A stretch of DNA of 64,000 bases from Termitomyces sp. T153 (taxonomy: Eukaryota > Basidiomycota > Agaricomycetes > Agaricales > Lyophyllaceae), in NCBI GenBank assembly GCA_018296165.2, contig JACKQL020000017.1:1-64000 (forward strand), in the 5' to 3' direction. The translations under genes were made by a program, and so were the position numbers. The notes beneath the pieces are model-generated. The model was given only the letters and a program-made list of their open reading frames with translations. It was not told where the DNA came from and ran no database searches. The stretch's first letter is position 1; each line of letters starts with the position of its first letter. Positions 1-12,367 of the stretch are shown here, in pieces.

Positions 1-567
1 ATCTCAGTCTCCCAGTCTTGTCTTGTCTCCATTTCATTATCGTTCTCGTTATTGTTTCGTATCTCCACTCAAATCTACTCTTGTTCCATATCAACCCCAT
101 TCCATTTCATCTGACGCTGTCTTGGTGACTCTGTCTGGCCATTGTGCCCAAGTCCTCATCAACCTAAACAACCTCACAAACTCCGCGATTACAATCACAA
201 ACCCCAACACTCTTTCACCAGGTCTGAACCTCGCTCTTCGCTCGGTCCCGGACTCCATCAACTCCAATTGATCTCCCATCAAACCCCGGCTCTGCTCCCA
301 TTGATCACACAGCCATCTACTCCTTTGCTTCCGCAAATCTCCCATACGGTCTTCTGCCTGAACCCCGCCAAGACCGTCCCGTTTCCTCACAACCCGACTT
401 CTCCAGACCTTCCCGGATCTGTCTGAATCACATTCCACCGGCTATCCGCACAAGCCATCAGTGCCCGGACGTTTTCGAGTGTTTGGTTACCAGTGCAAGG
501 GGATCACGCCTGCCTAGTAAGGACTTGCCCAGTGCAGCTGAGCCCCCGAGGTCAGCGGAACCTGACA
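1..567 (+). repeat. Gypsy-1 LTR, 3' portion (cut by window start)
   Basis: The stretch matches the 3' part of the plus-oriented LTR at 59128-60276 almost base for base, including the shared tract around ATCTCAGTCTCCC at its start. It ends in the family terminus CCTGACA at 561-567. Its 5' part is outside the window. The short ORFs in it are not genes. Confidence 0.85.
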
Positions 568-583
568 AGCAGAACCTGACACA

Positions 584-774
584 TATGACCAAATCACATG
601 CATTAACAAAGGGGCAACACTTGTTGGAATTATTGACAGAGAACCAGTGCAGCCTGAGGGCAGGAACTAGGACCAATAGATAGGGAAAAGAAAAGAGAAC
701 AAAGGAAAACTCTAACAAAGAAAATCTGACAACTGGAGGAGGAGAAGGGGAAACAAGTGGAATGTCCCCTGACA
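584..774 (-). repeat. Gypsy-2 3' LTR, truncated
   Basis: It is nearly identical to 7330-7523, sharing the tract from ATGACCAAATCACATGC to the end GTCCCCTGACA. In element orientation the LTR therefore begins TGTCAGGGGAC at 774. The rest of the LTR is missing where it meets the Gypsy-1 LTR that ends at 567. Confidence 0.8.
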
Positions 775-917
775 TCACTTCTCCTCTAGTGTGTGGCATC
801 TTGATGTACTGAGTAGAAGAAGTGACAAATTGCCTGGTCAGCTGCTAAAATGGAGTAGATGCCTTAAATGGCTTTTGGGGAATTGGGATGTATATGGTGG
901 AAGTTCTGGACCAGGGC

Positions 918-1065
918 TGGTGCACATACATTAGCCTGCAGTTCCCAAGAGATGTCCTCAATGCCATATCCTTTCCATTTCACCTTGAACTGCAGCTTTC
1001 CTCACAATATCCTGCTATCCTAAATTTCCTCCACTTCATACTCCTCCTCCTCATCATTGACTAGG
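918..1065 (-). pseudogene. chromodomain at the C-terminus of Gypsy-2 pol
   Basis: Minus-strand translation gives an acidic run followed by EYEVEEI, DSRIL, then LQFKVKWKGYGIEDISWE. That is the chromodomain pattern (Y-V-E-I-L-D ... VKWKGY ... SWE) seen at the end of chromovirus integrases. At least two in-frame stops interrupt it. In intact relatives this domain binds modified histones and directs integration to heterochromatin; that role is family knowledge and is not shown here. Confidence 0.75.
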
Positions 1066-1499
1066 ACTGGTGGTCAGAGTGGCTTAGGGCAACAGCCTGG
1101 GATTGGATCCTCTGGGGCTGGAAATAGCTTGACTACATTAAAAACTGGGTGCAGTTGGCATAGGTCTGCCAGGAGTTTAAGTCAGTATGCCAAAGTGTAT
1201 GCCAAAGGCCCTACCTTCTTCTCTACCATGAAAGGGCCAAGATGATGATGTGACAGCTTTTAGGACAGCCTTGTTGTCTTAATGTCCAAGCTATCCAAGT
1301 ACACACAGTCTCCAGGCTTGTAAACTGAGGCAGGTGTCTGTCTGCAATCATAGTACTGTGCTCTGTTCTCCTTAGCCCTCACCAATGCAGCTTTTGCCTC
1401 TTCCTGTGCCCTCTTTATCTGGTTCACAAACTCATTGACAGAGTCATTCTCAGAGGGGCATGCCCAAGGTTCAAATCCCATGTGAGGGTTGATGTGCTC

Positions 1500-2592
1500 C
1501 TATGCAGCCTAGTGCCATGGAGGAAACCTAAAAAGAGAACCCAACACTAGTCACTAGATAGGATAGCTGGCAGTAGGAAGTTAATAGTTGAGGGCAAGTC
1601 AGTAACTGTCACAGAGAACAAGAGTGAGTGCTGTATTGAGAGGTGAAGTGGAAATGGTCACTATCTCTAGCCTAAGTTGCTAGTGACAGGAAGAAAAATG
1701 GATGAAGGCAGAAAGCATCACTAAGATAAAGCAAACTTTAATGGTGATAGAGGAGTTAGGGAGGAGAATAGAAGAGGGAAGGATGGCAATAAGGAGACTG
1801 AACAAAGGACAAACATAAACTAGTTGCTAGCCACAGTTGCTAATGTTGCTAAGTCGAGATAACATAACATGAAATGCACCTGCCATTGGTACCATACTAA
1901 GTTGGAGTTAAAGTTGGTGAGACTTGTTGCTAAGTTGTTGTCAACAAAGACTGAGAGAATAGAGCAAACAATAGAGGCAAAATTGAAATCTCAAGCTGGT
2001 AGGCTTAGAGATGGATGGGTTTGATTTGAGGGGAGTAAGTCCAATGGAATTTGATGATGTAGTGTCTATTTACAGGCAGTTCTCATACTGTCTAAAAGTA
2101 TAGTATGGGAAAGTAAGCAAATAATTCCCACTAGTGACAGCATCTGCCAAGGTGTTTATGATTCATACAAGGCATCAATCTGTAACTAAGTGAAAAACTA
2201 TAAGTGAAGTTTCTGAAGTGCAGACACCATTCAAGTATGTTAGTAAGCTTGACAAGAGAAATGGTAAGTAAAAAGGTACATGTCTGGCAATATGTCCATA
2301 TATGGTGGAAGAAAGTGGTTTTGTTGCCAAGGAGTCACTAGGGTTGCTAATAATCATTGCTAAGAAAGGTCTTGGCCTTACTATTCTAGACCCAAAGTCC
2401 AGACTCCATGTGATATTCCTCATGATTGGTAAGTCTTGTGGTCACTAAAGTCCTGTGCAAAGGCTATGTTGGTCCATACTCTGGGCTAGGCCTCACTTGC
2501 TGAGTATCATGACTTGTGCCAAATTACAGTTGTCAACTGCTGCTAAGTCTCAAATGCCAAAAATGGTGCTCAGCAACAACTGGGTCTTATCA
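1500..2592 (-). repeat. family-4 LTR-like repeat inserted in Gypsy-2 integrase (solo LTR)
   Basis: A 1.1-kb block starts TGATGTGCTCC and ends CTTATCA, so it has TG...CA termini. It is flanked by AGGGT at 1495-1499 and again at 2592-2596; the A at 2592 is shared between the terminus and the repeat. It aligns along its length with 25775-26880 plus 37719. In that second copy a purine tract next to the CTTATCA end suggests minus orientation. It has no coding capacity. Best reading: a solo LTR from an otherwise unseen element. Confidence 0.7.
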
Positions 2593-3904
2593 GGGTGCCT
2601 GCCAGTGTTTAGGAAGAATGGAGTCATCTGCATGGAAGAGTGAACATGGTTGTTGTATTGGAATTCAGCATCTGGCAGCAGCTCATCCCAGTCATCCTGT
2701 CTCTCATTACAATGCAGGTGGAGATGCTGTTCCAGTTCCTGGTTAACACATTCTGTCTACTTATCTGACTGAAGGTGATAGGTCATGGTCATATAGAGCT
2801 TCACTACCAGCAGGTGCTACAGTTCCCAAGTGATTTCTGCTACAAACTGGAGGCTTCAATCAGAGATATACCCATCAGACAGACCATGGAGCTTCCAGAC
2901 ATTCTTCCAATACAGGCTGGCCACTCCCAAAGCAGAGCATGTGGTGTGAGTAGGGATGAAGTGAGCCCATTTGCTATAGAGGTCCACCACTACCATCACA
3001 GCATCATACCTATGAGCATCTGGGAGTTTCACAATGAAGTCCACTAATGCAACACTCCAGCAAGCAGCTGGCATAAGAAGAGGGTGGAGCTGACCCATGG
3101 GTTCTTGGTGGCAAGGCTTGGTGTAGAGGCAGAGATCATAGGTGCTAGTGTAGGTGCCCATGTATTGGGAGATTTGAGGCCACCAGTAATTCCAGAATAC
3201 CAGCTCCAATGTCTTCTACCTTCTAGTGTGTCCAGCTACTTGAAAGTTGTGATATTGCTCCACAATGTGTCAGTGAAGTTCTGGAATGTTAGGCACATAG
3301 ATGCATCCTTGGAAGGTCAGAAGTCCATCCTAAAGACCTCACTCATCTGCATGCACAGACTTAACTCTGCTTGCTTGTCAAGCTTATAGGGCCTGTGCAG
3401 CCTAGGCCACAGCATCCTCTTGTACACTCTCCTGGTTCCCTCTTTGGATGTCTCTGAGGATGTTTGCCTCATCTCCTTGGACCATGATCCCTTCTAGAGC
3501 ATGAATAGCAAAGAGCTCTGGCTTGAGGAGGACAATGTTGTCATTATCCCCTGCCCCCATGCTATGATCAGCCTGCCTAAATAATGCATCTGGTTTGCTC
3601 ATGCTCCATCCCAGTTTGTGATGCAGTGAGAAGTCAAAGTTGGCCAGATACAGGGACCATCAAGCTTGGCATCAACTTAGCTTCTTAGCCATGCAGAAGT
3701 ACTCAAGATTCTTGTAGTCTGTCCAGACTTCAAACTTATGCTGTGTGCTCTCAAGGAAATACCACCATTCTTCAAAGGACCTAATAATGACAAGTATCTC
3801 CTTGATCTTGTTGTTCCATTCTACTGCATTAAGGCTTTTGGAGTAAAAGGCTACTGGATGCCACTTGTCATCCTCCTTTGACTGCTGGAAGAGGACTGCT
3901 CCCA

Positions 3905-4210
3905 TCATCATCAGAAACAGGAGGACAGGTTTTGAGGTAACAGCTTGCTTGAGGGTGTCAAAGGCAGCTTGCTGTGGGGGCTCCCACTGCCATGCTGCAT
4001 CCTTGCTTGTGAGGTCAAAGAGGAGACATGCATGGTGGAAGAAATCCTGTCACAAAAGGGAGAGTCATCATCAGAAACAGGAGGACAGGTTTTGAGGTAA
4101 CAGCTTGCTTGAGGGTGTCAAAGGCAGCTTGCTGTGGGGGCTCCCACTGCCATGCTGCATCCTTGCTTGTGAGGTCAAAGAGGAGACATGCATGGTGGAA
4201 GAAATCCTGT
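3905..4210. repeat. 146-bp tandem duplication in Gypsy-2 pol
   Basis: Positions 3905-4050 and 4065-4210 read identically base for base, from TCATCATCAGAAACAGG to GAAGAAATCCTGT. They are separated by 14 bp (CACAAAAGGGAGAG), giving a 160-bp period. The repeat lies in the RT thumb/RNase H connection of the decayed pol. Confidence 0.9.
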
Positions 4211-5399
4211 ATAAACCTCTGGTAGAAGTTGACAAACCCAAGAAAGGCCTGTACTTCCTTCTTGTTCCTTGGCTCAGGCTACTCTGCTACACCAGCCACT
4301 TTAATGAGATCCATTTCAGCCATTCCATATGAGATGATCAATTCCAGGTACTCCACCTTAGTCTGTTCAAATTCACATTTTTCAGGCTTTAAATAGAGCT
4401 GGTGTTGGCAGAAGTGTTCCAAACCAATGTGCATGACCTGGCAATGCTCCTCCAAGGTTTTAGTGTAGATGAGGATATCATCAAGATACATGCAAACAAC
4501 ACCTTCCACAATCAGGTCATGGAAGATGTCATTCATCATAGTCTGGAAAGTGGCTGGGCTGTTTGTGAGGTGGAAGAACATCACCAGAGGTTCAAAGAGT
4601 CCACAATTGGTTTGGAATGCTGCCTTCCACTCATCTCCTTCTTTGATGCACCACATTGTTGTAGCCCCAATGGATGTCCAACTTGGTGAAGTAGCATGCA
4701 TCTCAAAAGTTGTTGATGAGTTCTGGAATGAGTGGCAGAGAACAGCAATTCTCCACTGTCATTTCATTCAAAACTTGATAGATAGTCCTAAACCAAGCAA
4801 AGAGAACCATCCTTCTTCTTAATGAAAAAGACTGAGAATGACATTGGGGACTTAGAGAGTTGTATTCATCCAAAGCTAAGATTCTCTTATAGGAATGCAT
4901 CCAGCTCATCCTGCTTACAGGGTGCAAGAGGATAGACTTTGCAACTGGAGGATTCTGCATCTGATATTGGCTTAATTGCATGATCCCACTGCTCATGCTC
5001 TGGGAGCAAGTAGAAGGATACCTTGGAGAATATGTCCTCAAAATGGTGGAGGTGATTAGGAACCATGCTACAAGAAGGCTTGGGCTGGGAGTTTTCCACA
5101 AATGCCTTGGCCAGATGTTGAGAAATGGTCTGACTGGCCCAAATCTCTGCCACCGTAGGAGGGGGGCAGAGAGTTGTAGCATAGATCCTATCACCTACCT
5201 CAATGGTTTTGTGCAGAGACTGTGAGTTCAGAGCACTGGTGGATTCTCCTTTGCCTTCCTCTTCCTCTTGAGGTTCATACTCAACACCTCAGACATTCTC
5301 ATAGAGGGCCACTGATGCAAAATCAAAAGTTGACAGTGGCACTAAGTTACAAAACTTTAGGCCAGACATGTCAGACTTAGACTTTGTGAGAGTTCAGGA

Positions 5400-6110
5400 T
5401 TCTTAGCCAAAAGTTCTCACTGTACAATTAGACAGGTCAAAAGATTTATTAATTTTAATTCACAAGTAAGAGACAGTCTCAAACTTTAGAATGGGCACAA
5501 ATAGTTTATTAGACTAAATATCCTGAAGCTAATCAAGCTTGTAGGCCTAAGCAATCCACTCCCTGGGGATCACTGAGCCATGGCAAGTATTTTGCTCATC
5601 TGACTGCTTGCTCTCCCTTCCCTTTTATACCACTTCTAATGTGCATGGACCTTGCAATGGCATGCTTATTCATTGTTGTCTGGTTGTGTAGTTGGCCAAT
5701 GGTTGGTCTGGTCATTGGGGTTCTGCATGGGCTGGGATTGGCAATTATAGTGTGTCCTTGTCCCTTCTTTTCCTCTTTCCAGCACATGATCTCTTCTTCC
5801 TCAAGGGTAGCAAGGCACAAGGCTCATTGTTACAATGAGCTAGTAAGGCAGTTACTTTGCATGCTCCTCACTGGACTAGGTGTTAGCCTGTGGTGAGCTC
5901 AGGCCAGCACCCAATCTTGGCATCAGTTATGTCTTTCTGATTATGCTGAGGTTCCTGGCATCATTTGTTCCTGGCCATAAACTGGCTTTTCAGTCAAGTC
6001 TCTCATTGTTTTGTATTATGGGAGGGATACTTTTTCAGGTGAGTCCACATCTACCATTTTTGACATTTGCTATGAGCTTACAGTTTTCAGCCTATTGTAA
6101 ATGTATTGTA
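5400..6110. repeat. family-3 unclassified repeat, copy 1
   Basis: It shares blocks with 17270-18030: a tract ending CCACTCCCTGGGGATCACTG here and ATTCACTCCCTAGGAACCAC there, a TTTATACC(A/T)C tract followed by TGCA(T/C)(G/A)GACC, and GCTTACAGTTTTCAGCC near the right end. It interrupts Gypsy-2 between pol and gag. LTR-like in size (about 0.7 kb) but boundaries are not clear. A further inverted fragment is near 55760-55800. Confidence 0.4.
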
Positions 6111-6400
6111 TTTGTATTACAATATATTTGCTTTTTTGGACTTTTTCATTCTCTCAGGTTTCATAGTTTCAAGACCATCATATCACCACTCTAAAAGGGA
6201 ATGCCAGAGGGAGATGATTCAGGAGGTCAAGATCAGCATAAGGAAGATGCCCCACATAACAGGTGCACATAGCAACATGCTCACAAACCTCTGCTCTATG
6301 CTCCTTATGGGCTTCTTCAGCACAATCATGCAACAATGAGAGCAGCACCTCATAGCTCTTAAGGACAGTAGTGGGCAAAGTGACCTGCCTTTCCACAGCA

Positions 6401-7085
6401 TCAACACAACAGGGGAGTAGAGGATTGCTGTTGGGAAGCATCAACTTCCATTGGGACTCCTTGGAGTAGAGAGTGCAAGAGGGCAATGTGAGATGGAAGG
6501 GGAAGAGTTGTACCTGCTTGTGGGGCAGCTAGAGCAGGCATGGAAGGGAGAACTTGGGGGGTGAACCTGCCACAAGAGAAGGAAAATGTCAAGGATTATG
6601 TCTGCTGCAGCTCACATTGCAGTTTCATCAACTGCCACTGCTCACATGCCACCTTGTACCAGGTATTGACATGCTCATCATCTAGGAGCCTCTCAGCCAT
6701 ACTATCAATGTGATCCATGAGAGAGGGGTGGAGTCTGTTACAGAAGGTGAGACAGAGTTGCAGACCATCTAGGTAGCTAGCCTGTTCAAGTAAGGCATGG
6801 AAAGAGTCAATGTACTCATCAAGTAACCACTTCACCTGATCATACTGAGTTCAGTCTTAAAGAGAAAGAGCTGCAGTCTTGGCAGGGTCAAGGGGAAAGA
6901 AGTCAGCTTGGAACTCCTTCTCAAACTCCATCTAGCCAGAAAAACTCTCAACTCCTCCTGAGTGTCAAAAAATGCACAGTGCATAGGTCAAGGCTTGGCC
7001 AGCCTTCATGTAAGAGAGAACCCAGGCAATTTTCAAGGAATCAGAGGCAAAGGCTTCACTGCTCAACTGGATATAGGTGATGCAA
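6401..7085 (-). pseudogene. Gypsy-2 gag remnant
   Basis: Minus-strand fragments include DGLQLCLTF, LHPSLMDHIDSMAE and TWYKVACEQWQLMKL. The same protein is recognisable at 50950-51600 (minus) and 56640-57437 (plus), so it is the family's capsid-type gag. It lies next to the 5' LTR as expected. Stops and shifts break it, and no CCHC knuckle is visible. Confidence 0.7.
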
Positions 7086-7089
7086 GACT

Positions 7090-7106
7090 GGAGAGATTTG
7101 TTCTGC
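7090..7106 (-). other. Gypsy-2 primer-binding site (self-primer type)
   Basis: On the minus strand, directly after the LTR end, the sequence is GCAGAACAAATCTCTCC. The inner part AGAACAAATC pairs with GATTTGTTCT inside the same LTR (7230-7239). The sister copy has AGAACAAGTCT at 56545-56555 facing AGACTTGTTCT at 56405-56415. This suggests priming by the element's own 5' RNA end rather than by a tRNA. Confidence 0.5.
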
Positions 7107-7523
7107 TATAAGAGCAACCTCTGGAGGCTGTGGCTCAATCACACAACTGGCAAAAGGAGATCCAAGTTTAATCAGCATAGTGCAATGTCTACAAGCTTAA
7201 ATACACATCTGGCAAAGAGAGATCCAAAGAGAACAAATCCAAGGATCTTCAATGCCAGTGTTCAGAAAATTTACTGGAAGTCACATGCCCAAATCACATG
7301 CATTGACAGGTCAACAGATCACATGATTGTATGACCAAATCACATGCATCAACAAAGGGGCAACACTTGTTGAAATTATTGACAGAGAATCAGTGCAGCC
7401 TGAGGGCAGAAACTAGGACCAATAGATAGGGAAAAGGAAGGAGAATGAAGGAAAACTATAATGGGGGAAATCTGACAAGAACTGGAGGAGGAGAAGGGGA
7501 AACAAGTGGGATGTCCCCTGACA
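7107..7523 (-). repeat. Gypsy-2 5' LTR
   Basis: In element orientation it starts TGTCAGGGGACATCCC at 7523 and ends CAACCTCTGG-side at 7107, where the expected terminal ACA has become ATA. It matches the better-preserved LTRs at 49391-49942 and 56173-56542. At 417 bp it is shorter than the 552-bp copy, so it has an internal deletion. Confidence 0.75.
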
Positions 7524-10500
7524 ATCTTTTAGAAGGGATTTATTCAAGTATAAAAGTATGTACATGAAGCAACTCTCACAAAGCAACAATTTTGAATGAT
7601 TTGTGAAAAAGAATCCTGGACATCACATCAGATCCTAAGAGGATAGATAGCTCAGCTGCCTTACCCTCAGGCTCTCTTAGTGTATACCAGCAAGTACAGT
7701 GCCCAGAAACATGGCCTTTAATGTCATTGAAAGGCTCAGTGCCTCCAGAGAATTCTAGGCTTTATTATACCAAATCTGACTCCTTTTCAGGCTGCAGAGA
7801 AAGAGGGCAAGGAGCTAGAAATGCAGAATTTAAAGGTAGGCTGAAGTCTGGGAGTCTGCTGATTCAGAAATAAGAAAATCACAGTGTTATGTCCAATAAA
7901 CTATATGTTACTACATGAGAGTGGGTGGGGGCAACTTGTCATGTATTTTCAAAGGAACCTGGACAAGGGACAGTTGCTATGATCTACCCTCAATAACATT
8001 GAATAACAAAGGGACAGCTGATACTGTCATAACAATGCATCATATTGTATATAAACAGGAAATAAAATGCATTATTCTGTGTAATAGATCTTAATGCATA
8101 ACTTATATGCATGAAAATAAGGCATGACAGTAATGCATTACAAGAATTCAAAACAGTGCATCAACACTGAGAATTGAACAGAAAGAACCATAATATTCAA
8201 AGCCCACATAACTGCAACAGAACAAGCCAAGTAAGGGGAGCCAAGTCCTCTTAACAAATAGCCTGTCCTAAGTCTTAAATAAGCCTTAACTAGACTTCTA
8301 CAACCCTCACTGAACCTAACCAACCCTAATAGAGAATAATGGATTTCATTATGTATCTAACTACACAGTAGAATGCATAACTTTGCAAATATAAGGTGGG
8401 AAGGAGACAATGATGCTAGTCCATGTGGCAAAAATAGTAAGTTTTTTATTGTGACAGGGGCATCCAGGATGCAAACATTCATGACCAGTACTTGCTAACC
8501 TCCAGGGTGGCCCTTTGTCCATTTCCTTTTTCTGCATCCATAGCCTGCAGAGATATTACAACCATTCCTCCTGAGCTCATGGCAGCCTAGGTTCAACTTG
8601 GCTTGGCCTTGAGTCTGTGATCAATTTGTTTTCATTTGTTTTGAGTGTCTATGTATTTGAAGACTGTCACTCACTCCCAACATAGAAGGCAAGGCACAAA
8701 GCATTCCTTGATGGCATACAGCATAAGTTCTACAATCCATGGAATGACTTTTTCATTCCTTCAATTCATATTCAGCATATGTTTGAGAATCTGGAATTTG
8801 ATTCTGAAGTGGAACATTTGTCAGTATAGACAATGAAATATCCACATTTCCTAAGGGTCTCCATAATGCAGGCAGGCTTTTGAAATGATGGAATGTCTGT
8901 CATCCACTCACAATGTTGAGATGAAAAATTGACAGTCTCTTTACCCTGTCTGCCTCAAGGCTTAAGACCTTGTTACTAGTATCAGAAAATATTTTGGCCC
9001 TAGGACAGAGACATCAGTTAGCAATGGCACAATGCTGTCAATGAGTACTTAGCAATGCAGCAAATGAAGGGATACAATATTGGTGAGTTGAAGGTGTTCA
9101 CTATCAATTTCCAACCTCATGCAGGAATTCTACTCTTAACCAGGGACTGAAATTTTGGTCAGGGAAATCCACTTCCCAGGATGACAGCTTCAAACTAAAT
9201 GAAATACTATCCTTTCTATCTAGTTGGGGACTAATAACTGGATTTACAAAGCTTGACCCTGCAAAATATACATCAGTTGGTGACAACAAACTTTGACCAA
9301 TTGGACTTACGCAGCAGATGTAGAACAAGCTTATTTGATGTGTTGAATGTATGTCAACTAATCATTCACAACCTCATATGGGAAGATTTAAAGCACCACT
9401 ACTCTTATCTTCTAGATTTTCTCCTGGCATGCCAACAAATCTTGGTCTCTCCAGTCAAGTCTAGAAATGCATTAGCTAGCAGATCACTAGCTTATGTGGC
9501 TGTAACTGCCTAGGCTATCCAAGAAAAATATGGCAGATACAAGATAGACAACTTTTGGACCCACATTCTATGGTTTGTCCACTGTTTATGTACAACTTCA
9601 GACACTGTTGGATTGATGCTTTCAACTGGTCCTAGATAGACTCCTTACCTTTCTCCCCAATGCTGGGGTGTCACAAACTTTGTGAGTTGCTCCAGGCAAT
9701 ACATAGATCAGCCTGGAAATTCTGTGCAACCAACAAAGAGTACCCTGGACTCCCTTTGTGAGCCTCAGCTGCCAATGAGGAACATGGAGCCTCAGGCAAT
9801 CTCAACTATACTGTCTCAAGCGGGACTAATGATTATAACACTCATGCTTTATTTAGCTCAGCATTGGGGTGTTACTTAAGTTGAATATGTCTGCTATTCC
9901 TTTACAACCTCTGGCTGAGGTAATTAATGGTTTTTATACATCCAGCCAGGAACTCCTTACCTTTTGTTCAATGCTGAATTCTCATATTTCCAATGAAGAA
10001 TGTGTTGGACCTTCATCATTGGCCCAAGCTGTCAATGATCCTACACAGCACCACTGCTGGCACTGGAACATGTTTTTCATTAGAAAAATGGAAAAAGAAA
10101 CTTGTCATGCCATTTATTTGACATATTTTTCCTTTGGAAAACAGCTTCTCCCATTGTTTAAAGCCTTTTTCCATTGGAAATACAAGGAAAATCTATTGGC
10201 TGCCAGCAGTGCATGCATTTCTGAGGGAAAATGAAAAACATTTGTGGAATTTCTTCAGTCACTACTGAGGATGAATTGGCTCCCTGGTTCCCCTCCTCTT
10301 CATGTAAAAACACAATTGTGAAATCAAGTATTATATGTTGTTTCACTTTCATGCAGCATGGACCAGATAACATCTCTACCTGGAGCTGGAGCATTCTTCC
10401 AGCTTGTCATGATACTGATATTTGAGTGTCTTGGCTCAATGTCCACCAGATAGCATAATGCCCACCAGGTCATGTGTAGTATCATGGGTCTCATCCTGGC

Positions 10501-10980
10501 CCAGTGTCATGGATATATTGCACAAGTCAAATTATCATTTGAGGCAATCTGATTGGCTCATCTCTGCATGTTTGCTGCTGAGATGGCTACCCCTCATGAC
10601 ACAAATTTTGGAATGAGTTGAGCCTCACATTTTCCCCATCATCTGTCCAAGCCTCCTCAAGATTAAGCATTCCATATATATCTTGATAGATTGAGTGTAA
10701 CACCTTTGAGAGGCATTGTAGACAGAATGACAGTATTGATTTGTGGCCCTCAAGCAAGTCAGGCCAAGTTCAGTTGATGTGTTTATATGAATAAAATTTG
10801 CTCTTGATTTCTTCTGCTCCACAACACCAAAGGCTGGCAGGGTAATATATTACCCACCTGTCATCACAAGCAAAGCATAATATATTGATGCTTGTACTTA
10901 TAAGATGCTCCATATATGAAAGTCTTGCAATGTCACATGGTGTCAACAGCACCAAATGTTGAAGCAGACAAAAAACAACA
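7524..10980. other. gene-free relic DNA
   Basis: About 3.5 kb of CpG-depleted sequence with only short ORFs (86, 121, 78 residues and smaller) that show no recognisable domain. No LTR ends or RNA genes are seen. It is probably old transposon or intergenic sequence worn down by C-to-T change. Confidence 0.5.
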
Positions 10981-10985
10981 ACCAA

Positions 10986-11063
10986 AGGGAATTGAACTAG
11001 CAACCTTCTAAATGACAAGCACAATTGTAAGGAAGACACAATAGAACCATTGAACTAACAGAC
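10986..11063 (-). repeat. tRNA-derived SINE-like head, copy 1
   Basis: Minus-strand reading gives an A-box-like TGTTAGTTCAATGG followed about 65 bp later by a B-box-like GTTCAATTCCC. No full cloverleaf can be drawn. The sequence beyond (to about 10840) holds an AATATATTATGC tract resembling the tail of the copy at 11281-11460, which suggests a shared SINE body. Confidence 0.4.
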
Positions 11064-11280
11064 CAAGTAATAAGTCTTAACACATAAGCCTATGTACCCA
11101 TTACATGGTTAGCCTGGTTAGAGTTCAGTGGGAGTTCCAGTTAGGTAGTTAAAGGTTTGGTTAGGTTCTGTTAAGGTTCTATTGAGGTTTTGTTAAGGTT
11201 TTGTTAATATGCTGTGGGGTGGCAGGGATATTTTGAAGGGAAGCTTGCTCCCCTCATTACAATATATTTGAGTTATAATC

Positions 11281-11460
11281 ATGGTTCTGTGGTTAAGTGG
11301 TTATTGTTGTCCTGATGGTTGTTTTTGGGAGCGTGGTCACAGGTTCAATTCTCCCAATTGGCGAGATATTTGGCCAAAAATTACTAGGCACTTGATACTT
11401 GTCGTTACAAGCTGTAATATATTAAGCCTGCCTTGTAGTTACAAGGTTCTCATATATGAT
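11281..11460 (+). repeat. tRNA-derived SINE-like unit, copy 2
   Basis: GTGGTTAAGTGGTT at 11289-11302 resembles an RNA polymerase III A box, and GGTTCAATTC at 11342-11351 a B box. A non-tRNA tail with AATATATTAAGCC follows. It lies in the opposite orientation to the unit at 10986-11063. The acceptor stem does not close, so this is not a functional tRNA. Confidence 0.45.
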
Positions 11461-12300
11461 ATTGACTGCACCGCCTATCCACAACTTCCATTCCCGGTGG
11501 GGGCAGCCCCTTTTTTGCACACATTCTTTTGAGGGATAATCTACCTTGACCTGGCCCAGTCTCTCCACTCCAGTGGATCCGTCTTATTCCCACATATACC
11601 TTGCATGAATTGCAAGTATGTAGTGTCCGTATCACTGCCGCGACCTGTCATGATAATCCAGGAAACTATTCCTTCAAGTTCATGTGAACACAATGCCTGG
11701 CCCCGCAACAAAACATTCATCAGAGGACTCTATCCATTCCAATGGCCACCAAACTACTCTTCCAATTCCGAGTGTGGGTCCTTGGTTGGAAGCTAAGAGG
11801 CGAGTTTTTCGACAAATAGCCTCAATTCATTGTAACATACATAACGTGTGTGTGTGTTTGTTTGTAATCGGGCTTTCGCCTTTGATTTCAAGGTCGGAAT
11901 ACATGAAAATCGTATGTCGTCCACCCTACGGTATTCTAAGGGGGCTTAATTACAGACACTTCCGACTAGTTCTCCGGCCCGATCGATGCCGGACATAACG
12001 TCACAACACATGTACAGCACTAGCTGCCATCCAATTTTTCACTACAACCTGCCGTTCCATTTTTCACTCACTGGCACGCTCTTGGGACACACTTGTAGCG
12101 GTTTCGTGTTTGATTGTCCCTCGCCTGCACCTGCGTCGGAGGCGCCATTGTTTCTCAGTACGTTTTTTTAATTTTATACCATAGATCCCATATCCCACGA
12201 GAAATTGACCTTGCATATTAGAAATGATACTAGCGTCAACCCCGAGAGCGAGAGGTGCCGGTTAGTGTTGAACTGTTGTCGCCAACAGTGACGCAATGTG
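11461..12300. other. start of CpG-normal island, no confident gene
   Basis: CpG becomes common from about 11460. A plus-strand ORF at 11684-11998 (104 residues) begins with a hydrophilic stretch but turns into low-complexity sequence after a GT-repeat at about 11849-11858, so at most its first part could be an exon. A (GT)n microsatellite is at 11849-11868. I see no promoter or partner that would make this a supported gene. Confidence 0.3.
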
Positions 12301-12367
12301 AGTAATGATCTGCGCTGACCATTTTTGGTCACAGGCGCAATTCCATGTCAGCCCATTGTTAGAAGAC

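Larger units (their letters stand above)
1260..5194 (-). pseudogene. Gypsy-2 pol remnants (RT, RNase H, integrase)
   Basis: Separate minus-strand fragments line up in normal pol order. An RT N-terminal part lies at 5153-4887. RT palm with [15 protein letters not shown] lies at 4701-4279. RNase H with WHPVAFYSKSLNAVEWN and VWTDYKNLEYF lies at 3911-3672. The integrase zinc region and core with DFIVKLPDAHRYDAVMVVVD lie at 3209-2856, and the integrase C-terminal part with KPGDCVYLDSLDIKT at 1481-1260. The integrase is split by the insertion at 1500-2592, and a 146-bp duplication lies in the RT/RNase H connection. Many stops and shifts show that no polyprotein is made. Confidence 0.85.
584..7523 (-). 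mobile_element. Gypsy-2, decayed Ty3/Gypsy chromovirus with nested insertions
   Basis: A minus-strand LTR retrotransposon relic. Read on the minus strand it has a 5' LTR (7107-7523), a primer-binding site, gag (about 7085-6400), reverse transcriptase, RNase H, integrase and a chromodomain (about 1065-918), then a truncated 3' LTR (584-774). All frames are broken by stops and shifts, and CpG is nearly absent. A family-4 LTR (1500-2592) sits inside the integrase region and a family-3 repeat (about 5400-6110) between gag and pol, so both are younger than this copy. No target-site duplication is visible because the left LTR is truncated. Confidence 0.85.

Noticed and set aside
11281..11360. Functional tRNA gene
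   Set aside because: A and B boxes are present, but the acceptor and anticodon stems do not pair into a cloverleaf.
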